DNA of 48,857 nt, taken from assembly GCA_003155495.1 (NCBI GenBank), contig PMDB01000072.1, positions 1 to 48,857 of the forward strand, in the 5' to 3' direction. The notes below the pieces were generated by a model. That model was not told the origin of the DNA, did no database searches, and saw nothing but the letters and a program-made list of their open reading frames with translations. Both the position numbers and the translations under genes were made by a program. Each line of letters opens with the position of its first letter. Position 1 is the stretch's first letter. Below are positions 1 to 8,395 of this stretch, one piece after another. This DNA is from Ignavibacteriota bacterium (GTDB lineage: Bacteria > Bacteroidota > Ignavibacteria > UBA10030).

Positions 1-789
1 GTTGCGAAGTTTCGTGCTGCCCGCCGTCTCTGGGCGAAGATTATGAAAGAACGGTTTGGCGCAAAGAAAACAAAATCGATGATGATGCGTTTTCACACGC
101 AAACAGCAGGTTCTACTCTCACAGCCCAGCAAGCCGATAACAATATTGTGCGCGTAACCATTCAAACATTAGCGGCAGTGCTTGGCGGTACTCAAAGTTT
201 ACATACCAATTCACGCGACGAGGCGCTTGCGCTTCCGACGGAGGATTCTGTTCGCATCGCCTTGCGTACTCAGCAAATTGTTGCTCATGAAAGCGGTATA
301 ACTGATACAGTTGATCCGCTTGCTGGTTCTTATTATGTGGAAGCATTGACCGATCATATCGAAGGTGAGGCGATGGAATATATCAGAAAGATTGATGCAG
401 TCGGTGGAATGATCCCAGCCATCGAAGCCGGATATCCCCAGAGTGAAATTCAAAAGGCATCCTGTCGATCAACAAAAATGATAGAAGAGGGAAATCGTAT
501 CATCGTCGGTGTGAACAAATACCGCATTGAAGAGAAGGAGTTGGAAGGATTATTGAAGATAGATCGTTCAGTACAGGACGCGCAAATACAATCTCTTCGT
601 AAAATACGTACGGAACGAAATCAGACCGAGGTACATGCCAGATTAGCAGAACTAAAAAAGGCAGCAGAGGGAACAGACAACTTGATGTCTTTCGTATTAC
701 AAGCAGTACGAGCATATGCAAGTATTGGAGAAATTTGTAATACGCTTCGTTCAGTCTTTGGAGAATATCGGGAGCACAATACACTCTGA
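1..789 (+). CDS. mcmA: Methylmalonyl-CoA mutase large subunit, C-terminal part (5' end outside window)
   Basis: The reading frame is open from base 1, so only the last 262 residues are present. The enzyme interconverts methylmalonyl-CoA and succinyl-CoA using adenosylcobalamin in propionate metabolism. Family landmarks are the RAARRLW helix at the start, the TAGSTLTAQQ segment, GGTQSLHTNSRDEALALPTE and the TQQIVAHESG stretch of the catalytic barrel. The protein ends shortly after VFGEYRE and has no cobalamin-binding DxHxxG domain. This matches the two-polypeptide type in which a small B12-binding subunit is encoded separately; none is in the window. The methylmalonyl-CoA epimerase gene follows 78 bp downstream, which supports the pathway assignment. 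An isobutyryl-CoA-type mutase large subunit would look similar. Confidence 0.93.
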   Translation, partial: VAKFRAARRLWAKIMKERFGAKKTKSMMMRFHTQTAGSTLTAQQADNNIVRVTIQTLAAVLGGTQSLHTNSRDEALALPTEDSVRIALRTQQIVAHESGITDTVDPLAGSYYVEALTDHIEGEAMEYIRKIDAVGGMIPAIEAGYPQSEIQKASCRSTKMIEEGNRIIVGVNKYRIEEKELEGLLKIDRSVQDAQIQSLRKIRTERNQTEVHARLAELKKAAEGTDNLMSFVLQAVRAYASIGEICNTLRSVFGEYREHNTL

Positions 790-867
790 TAATTCACACT
801 GAACAGGTTCAAGATCTTTTCAAGGTTCCTTGTCTCATGTTTGGAAATTTATTGAGGAATTCTATAT

Positions 868-1284
868 ATGACCACTTCTCATATCGAGCATATCGGTATA
901 GCCGTTAAGAATCTTCAGGAATCAATACAATTATATGAACATATCTTAGGGGTGTCTTGCTATAATGTAGAAGAAATTCCTGATCAAAAAATCCGAACAG
1001 CATTTTTTCAAATCGGCCAAACAAAAATTGAATTAATGGAATCCAGGGATCCGGAAGGGCCTGTCAGTAAATTTATCAAAAGAAAAGGGGAAGGTGTTCA
1101 TCATATTGCATTTGCAGTGGAGAATCTTGCAGATGCTCTCGGGGAAGTTGAGGCAAAGGGGTTTCAACTCATCGATAAACATCCACGCCAAGGAGCGGAA
1201 GGGTTGAATATTGCTTTTCTTCATCCAAAATCCACCGGTGGTGTGCTACTAGAGTTGTGTGAGAACCCTTCAATAAAAAAATGA
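868..1284 (+). CDS. mce: Methylmalonyl-CoA epimerase
   Basis: 138 residues, the usual length for this VOC-fold metalloenzyme, which converts (S)- to (R)-methylmalonyl-CoA and so feeds the mutase encoded just upstream. The paired beta-alpha-beta-beta-beta modules are visible. Likely metal ligands are His8 (in HIGIAV), Glu55 (in IELME), His79 (in GVHHIAF) and Glu129 (in LLELCE). The start fits the family N-terminus, which begins a few residues before HIGIAV. The gene probably shares a transcript with the mutase gene. No clear terminator follows; the next 290 bases hold the trp leader region. Confidence 0.95.
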   Translation: MTTSHIEHIGIAVKNLQESIQLYEHILGVSCYNVEEIPDQKIRTAFFQIGQTKIELMESRDPEGPVSKFIKRKGEGVHHIAFAVENLADALGEVEAKGFQLIDKHPRQGAEGLNIAFLHPKSTGGVLLELCENPSIKK

Positions 1285-1342
1285 TTGGAACCTGTTTTCT
1301 TTAGTTGACTTTTTTTAAAAAAAAAGGTAACCTAATATCAGA

Positions 1343-1423
1343 ATGAGTAACGAGCTGCAATATTGTAATCAACAACAGGCTTGGTGGTGGCGATGGATGA
1401 AGTCCGCGCTTCCGCTGAGGTAG
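1343..1423 (+). CDS. Trp-rich attenuator leader peptide (trpL-like)
   Basis: A 26-codon ORF, too short for normal gene callers, ending at TAG 1421-1423. Codons 14-16 and 18 are TGG (1382-1390 and 1394-1396), giving the run AWWWRW. Four Trp codons of 26 is far above chance and is the signature of a ribosome-sensing leader. It sits about 155 bp upstream of a tryptophan synthase beta gene. The sequence just after the Trp codons can pair with the 5' arm of an intrinsic terminator. Upstream, TTGACT (1305-1310) lies 17 bp before a poor -10 match (1328-1333), so the transcript may begin only a few bases before the start codon. The peptide itself probably has no function beyond stalling. Confidence 0.8.
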   Translation: MSNELQYCNQQQAWWWRWMKSALPLR

Positions 1424-1466
1424 CTCATTTGCACTGATTACCCAAACAAAGGTGGAAACGCGGACT
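1401..1466 (+). promoter_or_regulatory. Antiterminator pairing of the trp attenuator
   Basis: Bases 1401-1413 (AGTCCGCG, C, TTCC) can pair with 1454-1466 (GGAA, A, CGCGGACT): 12 pairs around a single C/A mismatch. The downstream strand overlaps the 5' arm of the terminator (1451-1461), so the two structures exclude each other. The upstream strand starts 4 nt after the last Trp codon. A ribosome stalled on the Trp run would leave it free, giving readthrough. A ribosome that reaches the TAG at 1421 would cover it and allow the terminator to form. Confidence 0.75.
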
Positions 1467-1486
1467 GGAGCGTTCCTGCCTTTTTT
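1451..1486 (+). terminator. Intrinsic terminator of the trp attenuator
   Basis: GGTGGAAACGC (1451-1461) pairs with GCGTTCCTGCC (1470-1480): 10 of 11 positions pair, including two G-U wobbles and one A/C mismatch. The loop is 8 nt and is followed at once by six T (1481-1486). It lies 92 bp before the trpB start, inside the leader, so it acts as a conditional stop and not as the end of the previous operon. Confidence 0.8.
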
Positions 1487-1578
1487 CGTTTCATGCCGAA
1501 TCGGATAATCGCGGAAACCTCCGTTCACAAGTGTGATTCACCCAAATACTAATAACAAATAACCATACGGAGGTCATT

Positions 1579-2892
1579 ATGCCGCGCAAATTCATGCTCG
1601 AAGAGCAGGAAATCCCGACACACTATTATAACATCGCCGCTGATCTGGCTACACCACTGGATCCGCCGCTTCATCCCGGAACCAAGCAGCCGATTGGTCC
1701 GCAGGATTTAGCACCCATCTTCCCGATGGAATTAATTAAGCAGGAAGTGAGTTCCGAGCGCTTCATTGAAATTCCGGATGCAGTTCGAAATGCGTACGCA
1801 ACTTTTCGTCCATCACCGCTCATTCGAGCTCTTGACCTGGAACGGGCACTTGGAACACCTGCACAGATCTATTATAAATATGAAGGTGTCAGTCCGGCTG
1901 GAAGTCACAAGCTCAATACAGCACTCGCGCAGGCGTACTACAATAAACAGGCGGGCATCAAACGCATTGCTACGGAAACTGGAGCAGGACAATGGGGAAG
2001 TGCTTTGTCGCTGGCATGTAAGATGTTTGGTTTGCAATGCAAAGTGTACATGGTAAAAGTGAGCTATGAACAAAAACCATATCGCCGTTCGATGATTCAT
2101 ACGTGGGGAGCAGAAGTAGTTGCGAGCCCAAGTACGGATACAAAATCTGGCAGGGATGCTCTTGCAAAAAATCCAAATTCCACGGGCAGCCTCGGTCTTG
2201 CAATTAGCGAAGCAGTGGAAGATGCAGCCGGACGTGAAGACACCAATTACTCACTCGGCAGTGTATTAAACCATGTCCTATTGCATCAAACAGTTATCGG
2301 GTTGGAAGCAAAGAAACAGATGGAAAAGGCAGGTGTCTATCCGGATATAATTATCGGTTGTGTCGGCGGCGGTTCGAATTTCGGCGGCATTGTACTGCCA
2401 TTCATTAAAGATAAACTTGCAGGGAAAAAATTTCGGGCAATAGCAGTTGAACCCGCTTCTTGTCCGTCGCTCACAAAAGGCGAGTATCGGTACGATTTAG
2501 GCGATGTTGCGGGTATGGCACCCATGGTCAAGATGTATACCCTTGGCCATGATTTTATCCCGCCTTCAATTCATGCAGGAGGACTGAGATATCATGGAAT
2601 GTCTCCGATCATCAGTAAATTGTATCATGAAAAATTGATTGAAGCTCAGGCATATGATCAAATGGAAGTCTTCGAGGCGGGTGTGCTGTTTGCTCAGACA
2701 GAAGGAATTATTCCGGCACCGGAATCTTCCCACGCTATCAAATCTGCGATTGAAGAAGCGAAGAAAGCAAAGTTGGAAGGAACAAAGAAAATTATTCTCT
2801 TTAACTTAAGCGGTCATGGCCACTTCGATATGAGTGCCTATGATGCATATTTTGCCGGTAAACTTGGTCAGGGAAACGGGAACGGGAAATAG
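1579..2892 (+). CDS. trpB: TrpB2-type tryptophan synthase beta chain (PLP)
   Basis: 437 residues, the length of the TrpB2 branch, which is longer at the N-terminus than classical TrpB. The enzyme condenses indole with L-serine to give tryptophan. The PLP lysine is Lys111 in [16 protein letters not shown] (132-140) is the conserved catalytic loop and GGGSN (263-267) binds the cofactor phosphate. The C-terminal NLSGHGHFD segment is also typical. GGAGGT at 1569-1574, 4 nt before ATG, fixes the start. No trpA or other trp gene is adjacent, so the gene stands alone. The upstream attenuator with a Trp-rich leader argues that it is expressed for tryptophan supply, possibly by salvaging free indole, rather than for an unrelated PLP reaction. 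Confidence 0.93.
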   Translation: MPRKFMLEEQEIPTHYYNIAADLATPLDPPLHPGTKQPIGPQDLAPIFPMELIKQEVSSERFIEIPDAVRNAYATFRPSPLIRALDLERALGTPAQIYYKYEGVSPAGSHKLNTALAQAYYNKQAGIKRIATETGAGQWGSALSLACKMFGLQCKVYMVKVSYEQKPYRRSMIHTWGAEVVASPSTDTKSGRDALAKNPNSTGSLGLAISEAVEDAAGREDTNYSLGSVLNHVLLHQTVIGLEAKKQMEKAGVYPDIIIGCVGGGSNFGGIVLPFIKDKLAGKKFRAIAVEPASCPSLTKGEYRYDLGDVAGMAPMVKMYTLGHDFIPPSIHAGGLRYHGMSPIISKLYHEKLIEAQAYDQMEVFEAGVLFAQTEGIIPAPESSHAIKSAIEEAKKAKLEGTKKIILFNLSGHGHFDMSAYDAYFAGKLGQGNGNGK

Positions 2893-2919
2893 AGAAACAG
2901 TAGAGGGAGTTATTTCAGA

Positions 2920-2950
2920 GGGGCGAATCATGCGATCCGCCCCTTTTTTT
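2920..2950 (+). terminator. Intrinsic terminator after trpB
   Basis: GGGGCG (2920-2925) pairs perfectly with CGCCCC (2938-2943). Three inner pairs beyond an A/C mismatch lengthen the stem, and seven T follow directly. Confidence 0.85.
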
Positions 2951-3025
2951 GTTCATACGCAGGAAGAAGGAATGGCAAAATAAAAGAATGTCAATCGTAT
3001 TCCCAAAAAATGTTTTTATTCTCTA

Positions 3026-3763
3026 TCACAACGGGAAATGATAATTGACCCCGAAACGAAGCGTGAAACCAGATAAGTCCAGTGAGAAATTAGGCCAGGT
3101 TTGACCGTCGACTGTTACTTTGTTCGCTTTGCTGAAGAGATATCCTGTTCCAGCCATTATTGACCAATTGTCTATGAGATAATATTGCGCGCCGATCATC
3201 AAACGATAAGCGCTCGTGGTGCCGATTCTATTAAAATTTCGTCCAGAGTAAAAGTAATTATCTATTACCTCTGTAGCTGTGATCGATCCAATGTCCATAC
3301 CACCAAAAAAGTAAAGTTCCGGAATCGATTCGAGTACCGTACTTGCCCTGAGAGACCCATAAAAGAATGTGCTGTTAACTTGATCACCCGGGGTTTCTAT
3401 CGTTGATACTTTTGTCGTAAAAAAAAACTCATATCCGATGCCGATTTGAAAATATTTGTTCATGACCCACCCACCCTCAGCGCCAAATACCATACAATTT
3501 GAAGATGGATGCGTTCCATCGGAGAGATGGAGTTGAATTTTCCAATCATTGAGAGAAGAAAAGAGTCCGCTTGTGTTGAACTGTACATAGAGACTGCTCT
3601 TCGAGCTTCCTTCTTGTTCATTCTGCGATAGAGTAGAAATGGAATCACTGATTATCTTGCCAGAATGTGCTGGATAATCAGAAGTCTCTTTCGGATCATG
3701 ACTCTCGGCAAAAGCAGTCCCGATAAAAAAGATGGGAATAAAATAATAGAGAAATCGGACCAT
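3026..3763 (-). CDS. Predicted outer-membrane beta-barrel protein
   Basis: 245 residues. The N-terminus (FLYYFIPIFFIGTAFA) is a signal peptide with an AFA-ES type cleavage site near residue 19. The mature part consists of alternating amphipathic strands rich in Tyr, Gly and Phe, and it ends FTLRFGVNYHFPL, a terminal aromatic strand typical of outer-membrane barrels of the OmpA/OmpW-like porin type. It starts 13 bp after the transketolase stop on the same strand, so the two genes are probably cotranscribed, although no functional link is evident. The ligand or transport role cannot be told from sequence. Confidence 0.7.
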   Translation of the reverse strand: MVRFLYYFIPIFFIGTAFAESHDPKETSDYPAHSGKIISDSISTLSQNEQEGSSKSSLYVQFNTSGLFSSLNDWKIQLHLSDGTHPSSNCMVFGAEGGWVMNKYFQIGIGYEFFFTTKVSTIETPGDQVNSTFFYGSLRASTVLESIPELYFFGGMDIGSITATEVIDNYFYSGRNFNRIGTTSAYRLMIGAQYYLIDNWSIMAGTGYLFSKANKVTVDGQTWPNFSLDLSGFTLRFGVNYHFPL

Positions 3764-3776
3764 CGTAAGATGTTTC

Positions 3777-5768
3777 TTAAGAAAGTATCTCCTTTGCCGT
3801 TTTCACCACGTTCTCTACGGTGAATCCGAAATGTTTAAAGATCGCATCCACAGGAGCGGAAGTGCCAAAAGAAGTCATACCGATGATCTTTCCATTGTCT
3901 CCAACATATTTTTCCCAACCCATTGGAACGAGAGCTTCAACAGCAATGCGTTTTTTCACGTTCGGCGGAAGAATAAAGTTGCGATACTCTTTCGATTGCC
4001 GCTCAAATAATTCCCATGAAGGCATACTGACCACGCGCACTTTGACACCTTCTTTAATCATCTGGTCGTATGCACCAAGTGCAAGCGAAACCTCAGAACC
4101 AGTACCGATAAGAATGAGATCGGGGGTGGAGGAGTTCTCGATAAGTATGTATGCACCTTTCATGAGATTCTCAGCAGAGGAATATTTCGCTCTATCGATG
4201 GTTGGCAGCTTCTGTCGCGTCAATAATAACGCAACAGGACCGTTGTTATATTCAATAGCAAACTTCCAAGCAGCAACTGTTTCATTTGCGTCGGCCGGAC
4301 GGATGGAAGTCATATTGGGAATGCAACGAAGTGCGGCAAGCTGTTCTACCGGTTCGTGTGTTGGACCATCTTCGCCCACGCCGATGCTGTCATGTGTGAA
4401 GACGTAAATCGGGCGGATACCCATAATACATGCCAATCGAATGGCAGGACGCATGTAATCCGAAAAGACGAAGAACGTTCCGCCGTAAGGAATAATACCA
4501 TCCGTGACCGCCATGCCATTCATTATAGCACCCATCGCATGCTCACGCACGCCATATCGCATATAGCGATTCCCATAACTCTTTGCCTGGAATTCACCCA
4601 TACTTTTTACACATGTATTATTTGAGGGAGCAAGATCGGCAGAACCGCCGATCATCGATGGTAGATATGGAGCAATGGCAGTCAATACTTTTCCGGATGC
4701 ATCGCGTGTCGCCATAGCTTCTGTAAATTTCGGTAATGCTTTCTTCCACTCTTCGCCAAAATTTCCACTGCGGATCTTTTCAAGCTTTGATGACAATTCC
4801 GAATACTTCTTTTTATATTCTTCAAATTTTGCATTCCACTTTGCTTCCTTTTTCTTTCCGGTTTCGATCGCTTTGCGGAATTGCTTCAATGCTTTTTCTG
4901 GGACATAGAATTGTTTTTCCGGATCCCAGCCATAAGCTTTTTTGGTTAATTTCACTTCTTCTTCGCCAAGCGGCGAACCATGCACTTCACAAGTGTCTTG
5001 TTTGTTCGGACTGCCGTAACCGATATGCGTTCGTACCATGATAATTGATGGTCGCCCGGTTTCTTTCTTCGCACGTCGAATTGCCTTATCGATCGCTTTG
5101 AGATCGTTGCCGTCTTTTACTTTCAATACCAGCCAGCCGTACGCTTCGAATCGTTTCCCACGATCTTCCGTAAATGCCAATTCGGTGGGACCATCGATAC
5201 TGATATGGTTGTCGTCATAAATATAAATCAGATTGCTTAACTTCAAATGTCCGGCGAGCGATGCGGCTTCTCCTGTGATGCCTTCCATTAAATCGCCGTC
5301 ACCGAGAGTTGCATAAATAGTATAATCGACAATTTTGAATCCTGGTTTATTATAGCGTGCGGCGAGATATTTTTGCGCGATCGCCATGCCCACGCCATTA
5401 GCAAATCCTTGTCCAAGCGGACCTGTGGTTACTTCCACACCGTCGGTGTGTTTGTATTCCGGATGACCCGGTGTCTTGCTGCCGAGTTGACGAAACTTCA
5501 TCAATTCTTCAAGTGGAAGATCATAACCGGTGAGATACAGAAGACTATAGAGGAGCATTGATCCATGTCCGCCTGAAAGGACAAAGCGATCGCGGTTATG
5601 CCAGTGCATGTTTGCCGGATTGTGGTTCAGGTGTTTCGTCCAAAGTAAATAGGCGGCCGGTGCCATACCCATTGGCATACCGGGATGACCCGATTTTGCT
5701 TTTTGGACACCGTCGATGGAAAGCGTGCGAATCGTATTAATGCATAATTGATCTAATGATGATGCCAT
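3777..5768 (-). CDS. tkt: Transketolase
   Basis: 663 residues, full length for the thiamine-diphosphate enzyme that moves two-carbon units in the pentose phosphate pathway. SGHPG (26-30) and GGHGS (66-70) carry substrate and cofactor histidines. TTGPLGQG (114-121) is typical, and GDGDLMEG (156-163) begins the ThDP/Mg2+ motif, which continues to DDNHISIDG. The pyrimidine-binding domain has [13 protein letters not shown] and the C-terminal domain is complete. The minus-strand start follows GGAGAG with 5 nt spacing, which supports this ATG. The barrel-protein gene lies immediately downstream. Confidence 0.97.
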   Translation of the reverse strand: MASSLDQLCINTIRTLSIDGVQKAKSGHPGMPMGMAPAAYLLWTKHLNHNPANMHWHNRDRFVLSGGHGSMLLYSLLYLTGYDLPLEELMKFRQLGSKTPGHPEYKHTDGVEVTTGPLGQGFANGVGMAIAQKYLAARYNKPGFKIVDYTIYATLGDGDLMEGITGEAASLAGHLKLSNLIYIYDDNHISIDGPTELAFTEDRGKRFEAYGWLVLKVKDGNDLKAIDKAIRRAKKETGRPSIIMVRTHIGYGSPNKQDTCEVHGSPLGEEEVKLTKKAYGWDPEKQFYVPEKALKQFRKAIETGKKKEAKWNAKFEEYKKKYSELSSKLEKIRSGNFGEEWKKALPKFTEAMATRDASGKVLTAIAPYLPSMIGGSADLAPSNNTCVKSMGEFQAKSYGNRYMRYGVREHAMGAIMNGMAVTDGIIPYGGTFFVFSDYMRPAIRLACIMGIRPIYVFTHDSIGVGEDGPTHEPVEQLAALRCIPNMTSIRPADANETVAAWKFAIEYNNGPVALLLTRQKLPTIDRAKYSSAENLMKGAYILIENSSTPDLILIGTGSEVSLALGAYDQMIKEGVKVRVVSMPSWELFERQSKEYRNFILPPNVKKRIAVEALVPMGWEKYVGDNGKIIGMTSFGTSAPVDAIFKHFGFTVENVVKTAKEILS

Positions 5769-5899
5769 TGTGTTCTCTCCGATGATTTTCTATTGTAAAT
5801 TGTGAAATAAGCGATTGTAAGATAGTGAAGCTTTGTAGAAATTCAAAGACGCAACCGTATACGACTGCCTTTTTTGAGGGAAATAAGAGCTCAAATTTA

Positions 5900-5927
5900 T
5901 TGCATTCGGTTTGCTTCCTACTATTAA
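5900..5927 (+). promoter_or_regulatory. Candidate promoter for the receiver gene
   Basis: TTGCAT (5900-5905) and TATTAA (5922-5927) are separated by 16 bp and lie 21 bp before the ATG at 5949, in the divergent region with tkt. This is a resemblance to the sigma-70 consensus only; Bacteroidota-type primary sigma factors can prefer other motifs. Confidence 0.3.
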
Positions 5928-5948
5928 CGAACCGAAAGGCGAATACTC

Positions 5949-6308
5949 ATGAAAAGTGGATCTCATATTCTCATTGTGGAAGATAATGCATCTTTCCGTG
6001 AATTAATTCGGGAAGTATTCGGATATCTTGGGTACCGCGTTTCAGAAGCGTCGAATGGCCTTGAAGGACTTGCGCTCATGGATTGTACTCCTATCAATCT
6101 TGCCATTGTTGATTTAGAAATGCCGCAGATGAATGGACTTGAGTTTACAAAACGCGTGAAAGAAAAGAATCCTCAATTTCCTGTGATTATGATGACAGCG
6201 TATGCAGATTTACACTCGCCGGCAGAAATTGCGAACGCCCATGTCGATGCTTTTCTCCAAAAACCTATGGGTGTAGATACGTTAATAAACATAGTGGAAC
6301 AACTGTAA
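5949..6308 (+). CDS. Single-domain response regulator (CheY-like receiver)
   Basis: 119 residues comprising one receiver domain and no output domain. Glu11-Asp12 (in VEDN) form the acidic pocket, Asp55 (in VDLEMP) is the phosphorylation site, Thr83 (in MMTAYAD) is the switch residue and Lys105 (in QKP) completes the site. A purine-rich AAAGGCG stretch precedes the ATG. No kinase is adjacent, so the partner is unknown. It could act by protein contact, as CheY does, or as a phosphorelay shuttle. Confidence 0.93.
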   Translation: MKSGSHILIVEDNASFRELIREVFGYLGYRVSEASNGLEGLALMDCTPINLAIVDLEMPQMNGLEFTKRVKEKNPQFPVIMMTAYADLHSPAEIANAHVDAFLQKPMGVDTLINIVEQL

Positions 6309-6548
6309 ATAGAAAAACGTAGGAATTTTCTGGAATCTTTTTAATTCTCTAAACGATTGGTTGTCAACTCTAAATTATTTTAACCGGAACAACTTGATCG
6401 TGTTAATCTCGATCCCTGCTCATAATGAACTGATACATCGTTTTTGCAAATGCGGTTACATTCCATGATTTTGTATGCCTGCCGGGTATCATACTGTACT
6501 TTTGATACCTTTATAAATAGAGCGCGATGAGGGGATACATTGGTTGAG

Positions 6549-6986
6549 CTACTCGGTTGCCTTTGCTGCCGGCTCAATGCGGAATGAGTGCGTAATTGTT
6601 GCGCTTGCCGCTAATTGAGCAGAAACCGAGCAATATTTTGTTTTTGAAAGATCAATCGCGCGTTCCACGTCATCTGCTCTAATGCCGTCCCCATAGAATA
6701 CATATTCTATATGTATCTCGGTAAATATTTTCGGATGTTCTTCGCGCTCGATTCCTTTTACATTACATTCGTATGCGACCACAGGAGAGCGTTTCTTTTT
6801 TAGAATCGGAATGACGTCCATCGATGTGCAGCCAGCAAGTGCCATGAGCATAAGTTCCTTAGGAGTTGAGCCGGCTTCGCTGCCCCCGACTTCATTTTTT
6901 GTATCCATGACGACCCAATGGTTGGAATTCGCTCTAGCGGCAAGTGTATTGCCCTTAATTTGTTTGAGGTGAATTTCTTTTGTCAT
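6549..6986 (-). CDS. OsmC/Ohr family protein (YhfA-like)
   Basis: 145 residues, the normal size for OsmC-fold thiol peroxidase-like proteins. The two conserved cysteines are present: Cys53 (in ALAGCTSMDV) and Cys119 (in KYCSVSA), with the GSTPKELMLMAL helix before the first. Such proteins reduce organic or sulfur-containing peroxides. The motif set is closer to the YhfA/OsmC group than to classical Ohr. The gene is last in an apparent four-gene minus-strand operon with two DUF2892-like membrane proteins and a zinc-finger-like protein (16 bp gap to the gene before it). That company suggests a role in redox or sulfane-sulfur handling, which is inference. Confidence 0.88.
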   Translation of the reverse strand: MTKEIHLKQIKGNTLAARANSNHWVVMDTKNEVGGSEAGSTPKELMLMALAGCTSMDVIPILKKKRSPVVAYECNVKGIEREEHPKIFTEIHIEYVFYGDGIRADDVERAIDLSKTKYCSVSAQLAASATITHSFRIEPAAKATE

Positions 6987-7002
6987 ATGCGGGTTTGTTT
7001 CT

Positions 7003-7242
7003 TTATGATGGTTCTTTGTTTTTTGATTTCATACGATTGATGCGGTATTGCAAAGAGAGCAGCAAGGGACACTGGCGGCCAAAATTGGTGAAGCCAAGGA
7101 ATAATGCAATGATAGATAAAGTTAGGAGTAGTTTACCAGCAGCTCTTTCAGCAATGAAAAGGAATAAAAGGACTCCGGACAAACCGAAAACCAGTTTTCG
7201 ATGAAAGGAAAGTTTATTCTGGCCTGTATGTTCTAGGATCAT
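7003..7242 (-). CDS. Small membrane protein, DUF2892/YgaP-TM-like
   Basis: 79 residues. Two hydrophobic helices (about 17-34 and 38-53) are followed by FGRQCPLLLSLQYRI, which echoes the CPLY segment that closes DUF2892 (YgaP-type transmembrane) proteins such as the neighbour at 7576-7791. The start codon overlaps the stop of the preceding gene (7239-7242), which implies translational coupling. It may be a diverged paralogue of the 7576-7791 protein. The family assignment is tentative. Confidence 0.6.
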   Translation of the reverse strand: MILEHTGQNKLSFHRKLVFGLSGVLLFLFIAERAAGKLLLTLSIIALFLGFTNFGRQCPLLLSLQYRINRMKSKNKEPS

Positions 7243-7517
7243 TTTTTTTTGTATAGTTCATGAAGCTGCATTTCCCATCTCAGGACTGTCCATAACGTTT
7301 TGTGCGATGTCATGCCCGGGCAAGAATCAGAAAGATGTCTATAAAGATAGACAACCTTTTTGAGACTGTCCAAATAGCACACACAGTTTGGATAATTTTC
7401 CAGGTGTTTTCTCATTTGCCGATAAGTTGCCAGATTCAACCTTGAATCAAGTTCTGTCCGTATGATGCTTAACACTTTGGAACAAGGCAAGATCGATGTT
7501 TTTTTGCGGATCGGCAT
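7239..7517 (-). CDS. Zinc-finger (zf-HC2, anti-sigma-like) small protein
   Basis: 92 residues. CSKVLSIIRTELDSRL at 12-27, then HLENYPNCVCYLDSL, follows the C-x25-H-L-x2-C-P-x-C plan of zf-HC2 domains found at the N-termini of anti-sigma factors. However, the first Cys of the CPxC pair is replaced by Tyr; a second Cys lies two residues after the remaining one. There is no membrane segment and no sigma factor gene beside it, so an anti-sigma role is not supported by context. Metal or redox sensing is possible. The stop overlaps the next gene's start by 4 bp. Confidence 0.6.
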   Translation of the reverse strand: MPIRKKTSILPCSKVLSIIRTELDSRLNLATYRQMRKHLENYPNCVCYLDSLKKVVYLYRHLSDSCPGMTSHKTLWTVLRWEMQLHELYKKK

Positions 7518-7575
7518 AACAGGTCGCCATGAAAATGTTGAAAGAGAGAGGATGTCATATCACCTCTCCCAAAAG

Positions 7576-7791
7576 TTATGCTTTTATTTTTTGATCTTTC
7601 TTTGTTGAAAGCTTTAATGGGATATAGAGCGGACAGACTCCGATAAAACTTGTTACTACAAAGACTACGGCAAGCAAACCAAGAACGACAGCTGCGGTTC
7701 CGCTCATTTGAGCGGTGAAATACAAAACGGCGATGCCGAGTGCGATGATGATGCGAAGAACACGGTCAAGAGAACCCATATTTTGTTTCAT
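7576..7791 (-). CDS. DUF2892 (YgaP-like transmembrane) protein
   Basis: 71 residues with the canonical family layout. An N-terminal MKQNMGSLDRVLRI segment precedes two membrane helices (about 13-29 and 32-50) and a FIGVCPLYIPL closing motif. In other bacteria the domain is often fused or adjacent to rhodanese or sulfur-transfer genes. GAGGAG lies 6-7 nt before the ATG. It is probably the first gene of the operon that continues with the zinc-finger-like, membrane and OsmC genes (58 bp to the next). Confidence 0.85.
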   Translation of the reverse strand: MKQNMGSLDRVLRIIIALGIAVLYFTAQMSGTAAVVLGLLAVVFVVTSFIGVCPLYIPLKLSTKKDQKIKA

Positions 7792-7911
7792 ACTACTCTC
7801 CTCAAATTAAAAGTGGTGAATGACTCTTCAAGGGATAGGATGCGCGCAATGGCAAAAGGATTCAGAGAAAAAGAGAACAGCTTACACTATGGATTGAGAT
7901 AGGATCTTGAA

Positions 7912-7939
7912 TAAAAAAGGTCGACGCATCATGTCGACC
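7912..7939 (-). terminator. Terminator after the small charged protein gene
   Basis: GGTCGAC (7919-7925) and GTCGACC (7933-7939) form a perfect 7-bp stem with a 7-nt loop. Read on the minus strand, the stem is followed by six T (complement of 7913-7918). Confidence 0.85.
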
Positions 7940-7970
7940 TGAAAAAATCCATAGGTAAAGTGGCTGTCAA

Positions 7971-8186
7971 TTAAACAAGTGGATCATCGCTGTCATCGAT
8001 GTGAATATCAAGGTCAATTTCATCAAGTGGAGTGATAGGGATTCCATCGGGGGCGATCAATGGTGGATCATTCGGTTTCTCTTGCTTCTTTTCTAACTGT
8101 CGCTGCCGCTTCTCTTCCTGCTTCTTCTGACGGGCAATCTCTTTCTTTCGTTTCTCAAATTTGTATGATGCTGGATTCTTTCCCAT
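7971..8186 (-). CDS. Small highly charged protein of unknown function
   Basis: 71 residues. A strongly basic helix-forming half (KFEKRKKEIARQKKQEEKRQ, about 9-28, then more Lys/Arg/Gln) is followed by an acidic tail (DEIDLDIHIDDSDD). The MGKNPASYKFEKRKKEIA opening resembles small conserved proteins seen in several phyla, but I know of no assigned function. A GAGAGGA ribosome site precedes the ATG and its own terminator follows, so this is a genuine single-gene unit. The charge split suggests RNA or ribosome binding, which is speculative. Confidence 0.75.
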   Translation of the reverse strand: MGKNPASYKFEKRKKEIARQKKQEEKRQRQLEKKQEKPNDPPLIAPDGIPITPLDEIDLDIHIDDSDDPLV

Positions 8187-8322
8187 GATTGATTCCTCTC
8201 AAATATAGAATATCACTGCCTGTTCAAGTTTTGTACAGTATATAGTATAACGTAATTATCTTTTTCTCGAAGTCAAAATAGTTTTTCTCAAACCATCAAA
8301 ATTTATATTGGTGTGAGGGAAT

Positions 8323-8352
8323 AAAAAAGCATCCCGCTCTTCACGAGATGCC
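8323..8352 (-). terminator. Terminator after ahcY
   Basis: GCATCCCG (8329-8336) pairs with CGAGATGC (8344-8351), 8 bp with one wobble and a 7-nt loop. On the minus strand the stem is followed by six T. It closes the metK-ahcY operon. Confidence 0.85.
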
Positions 8353-8395
8353 TTTACCGTATGTGTATTATCCAAAGAAAATAGTATAAAGGGCT

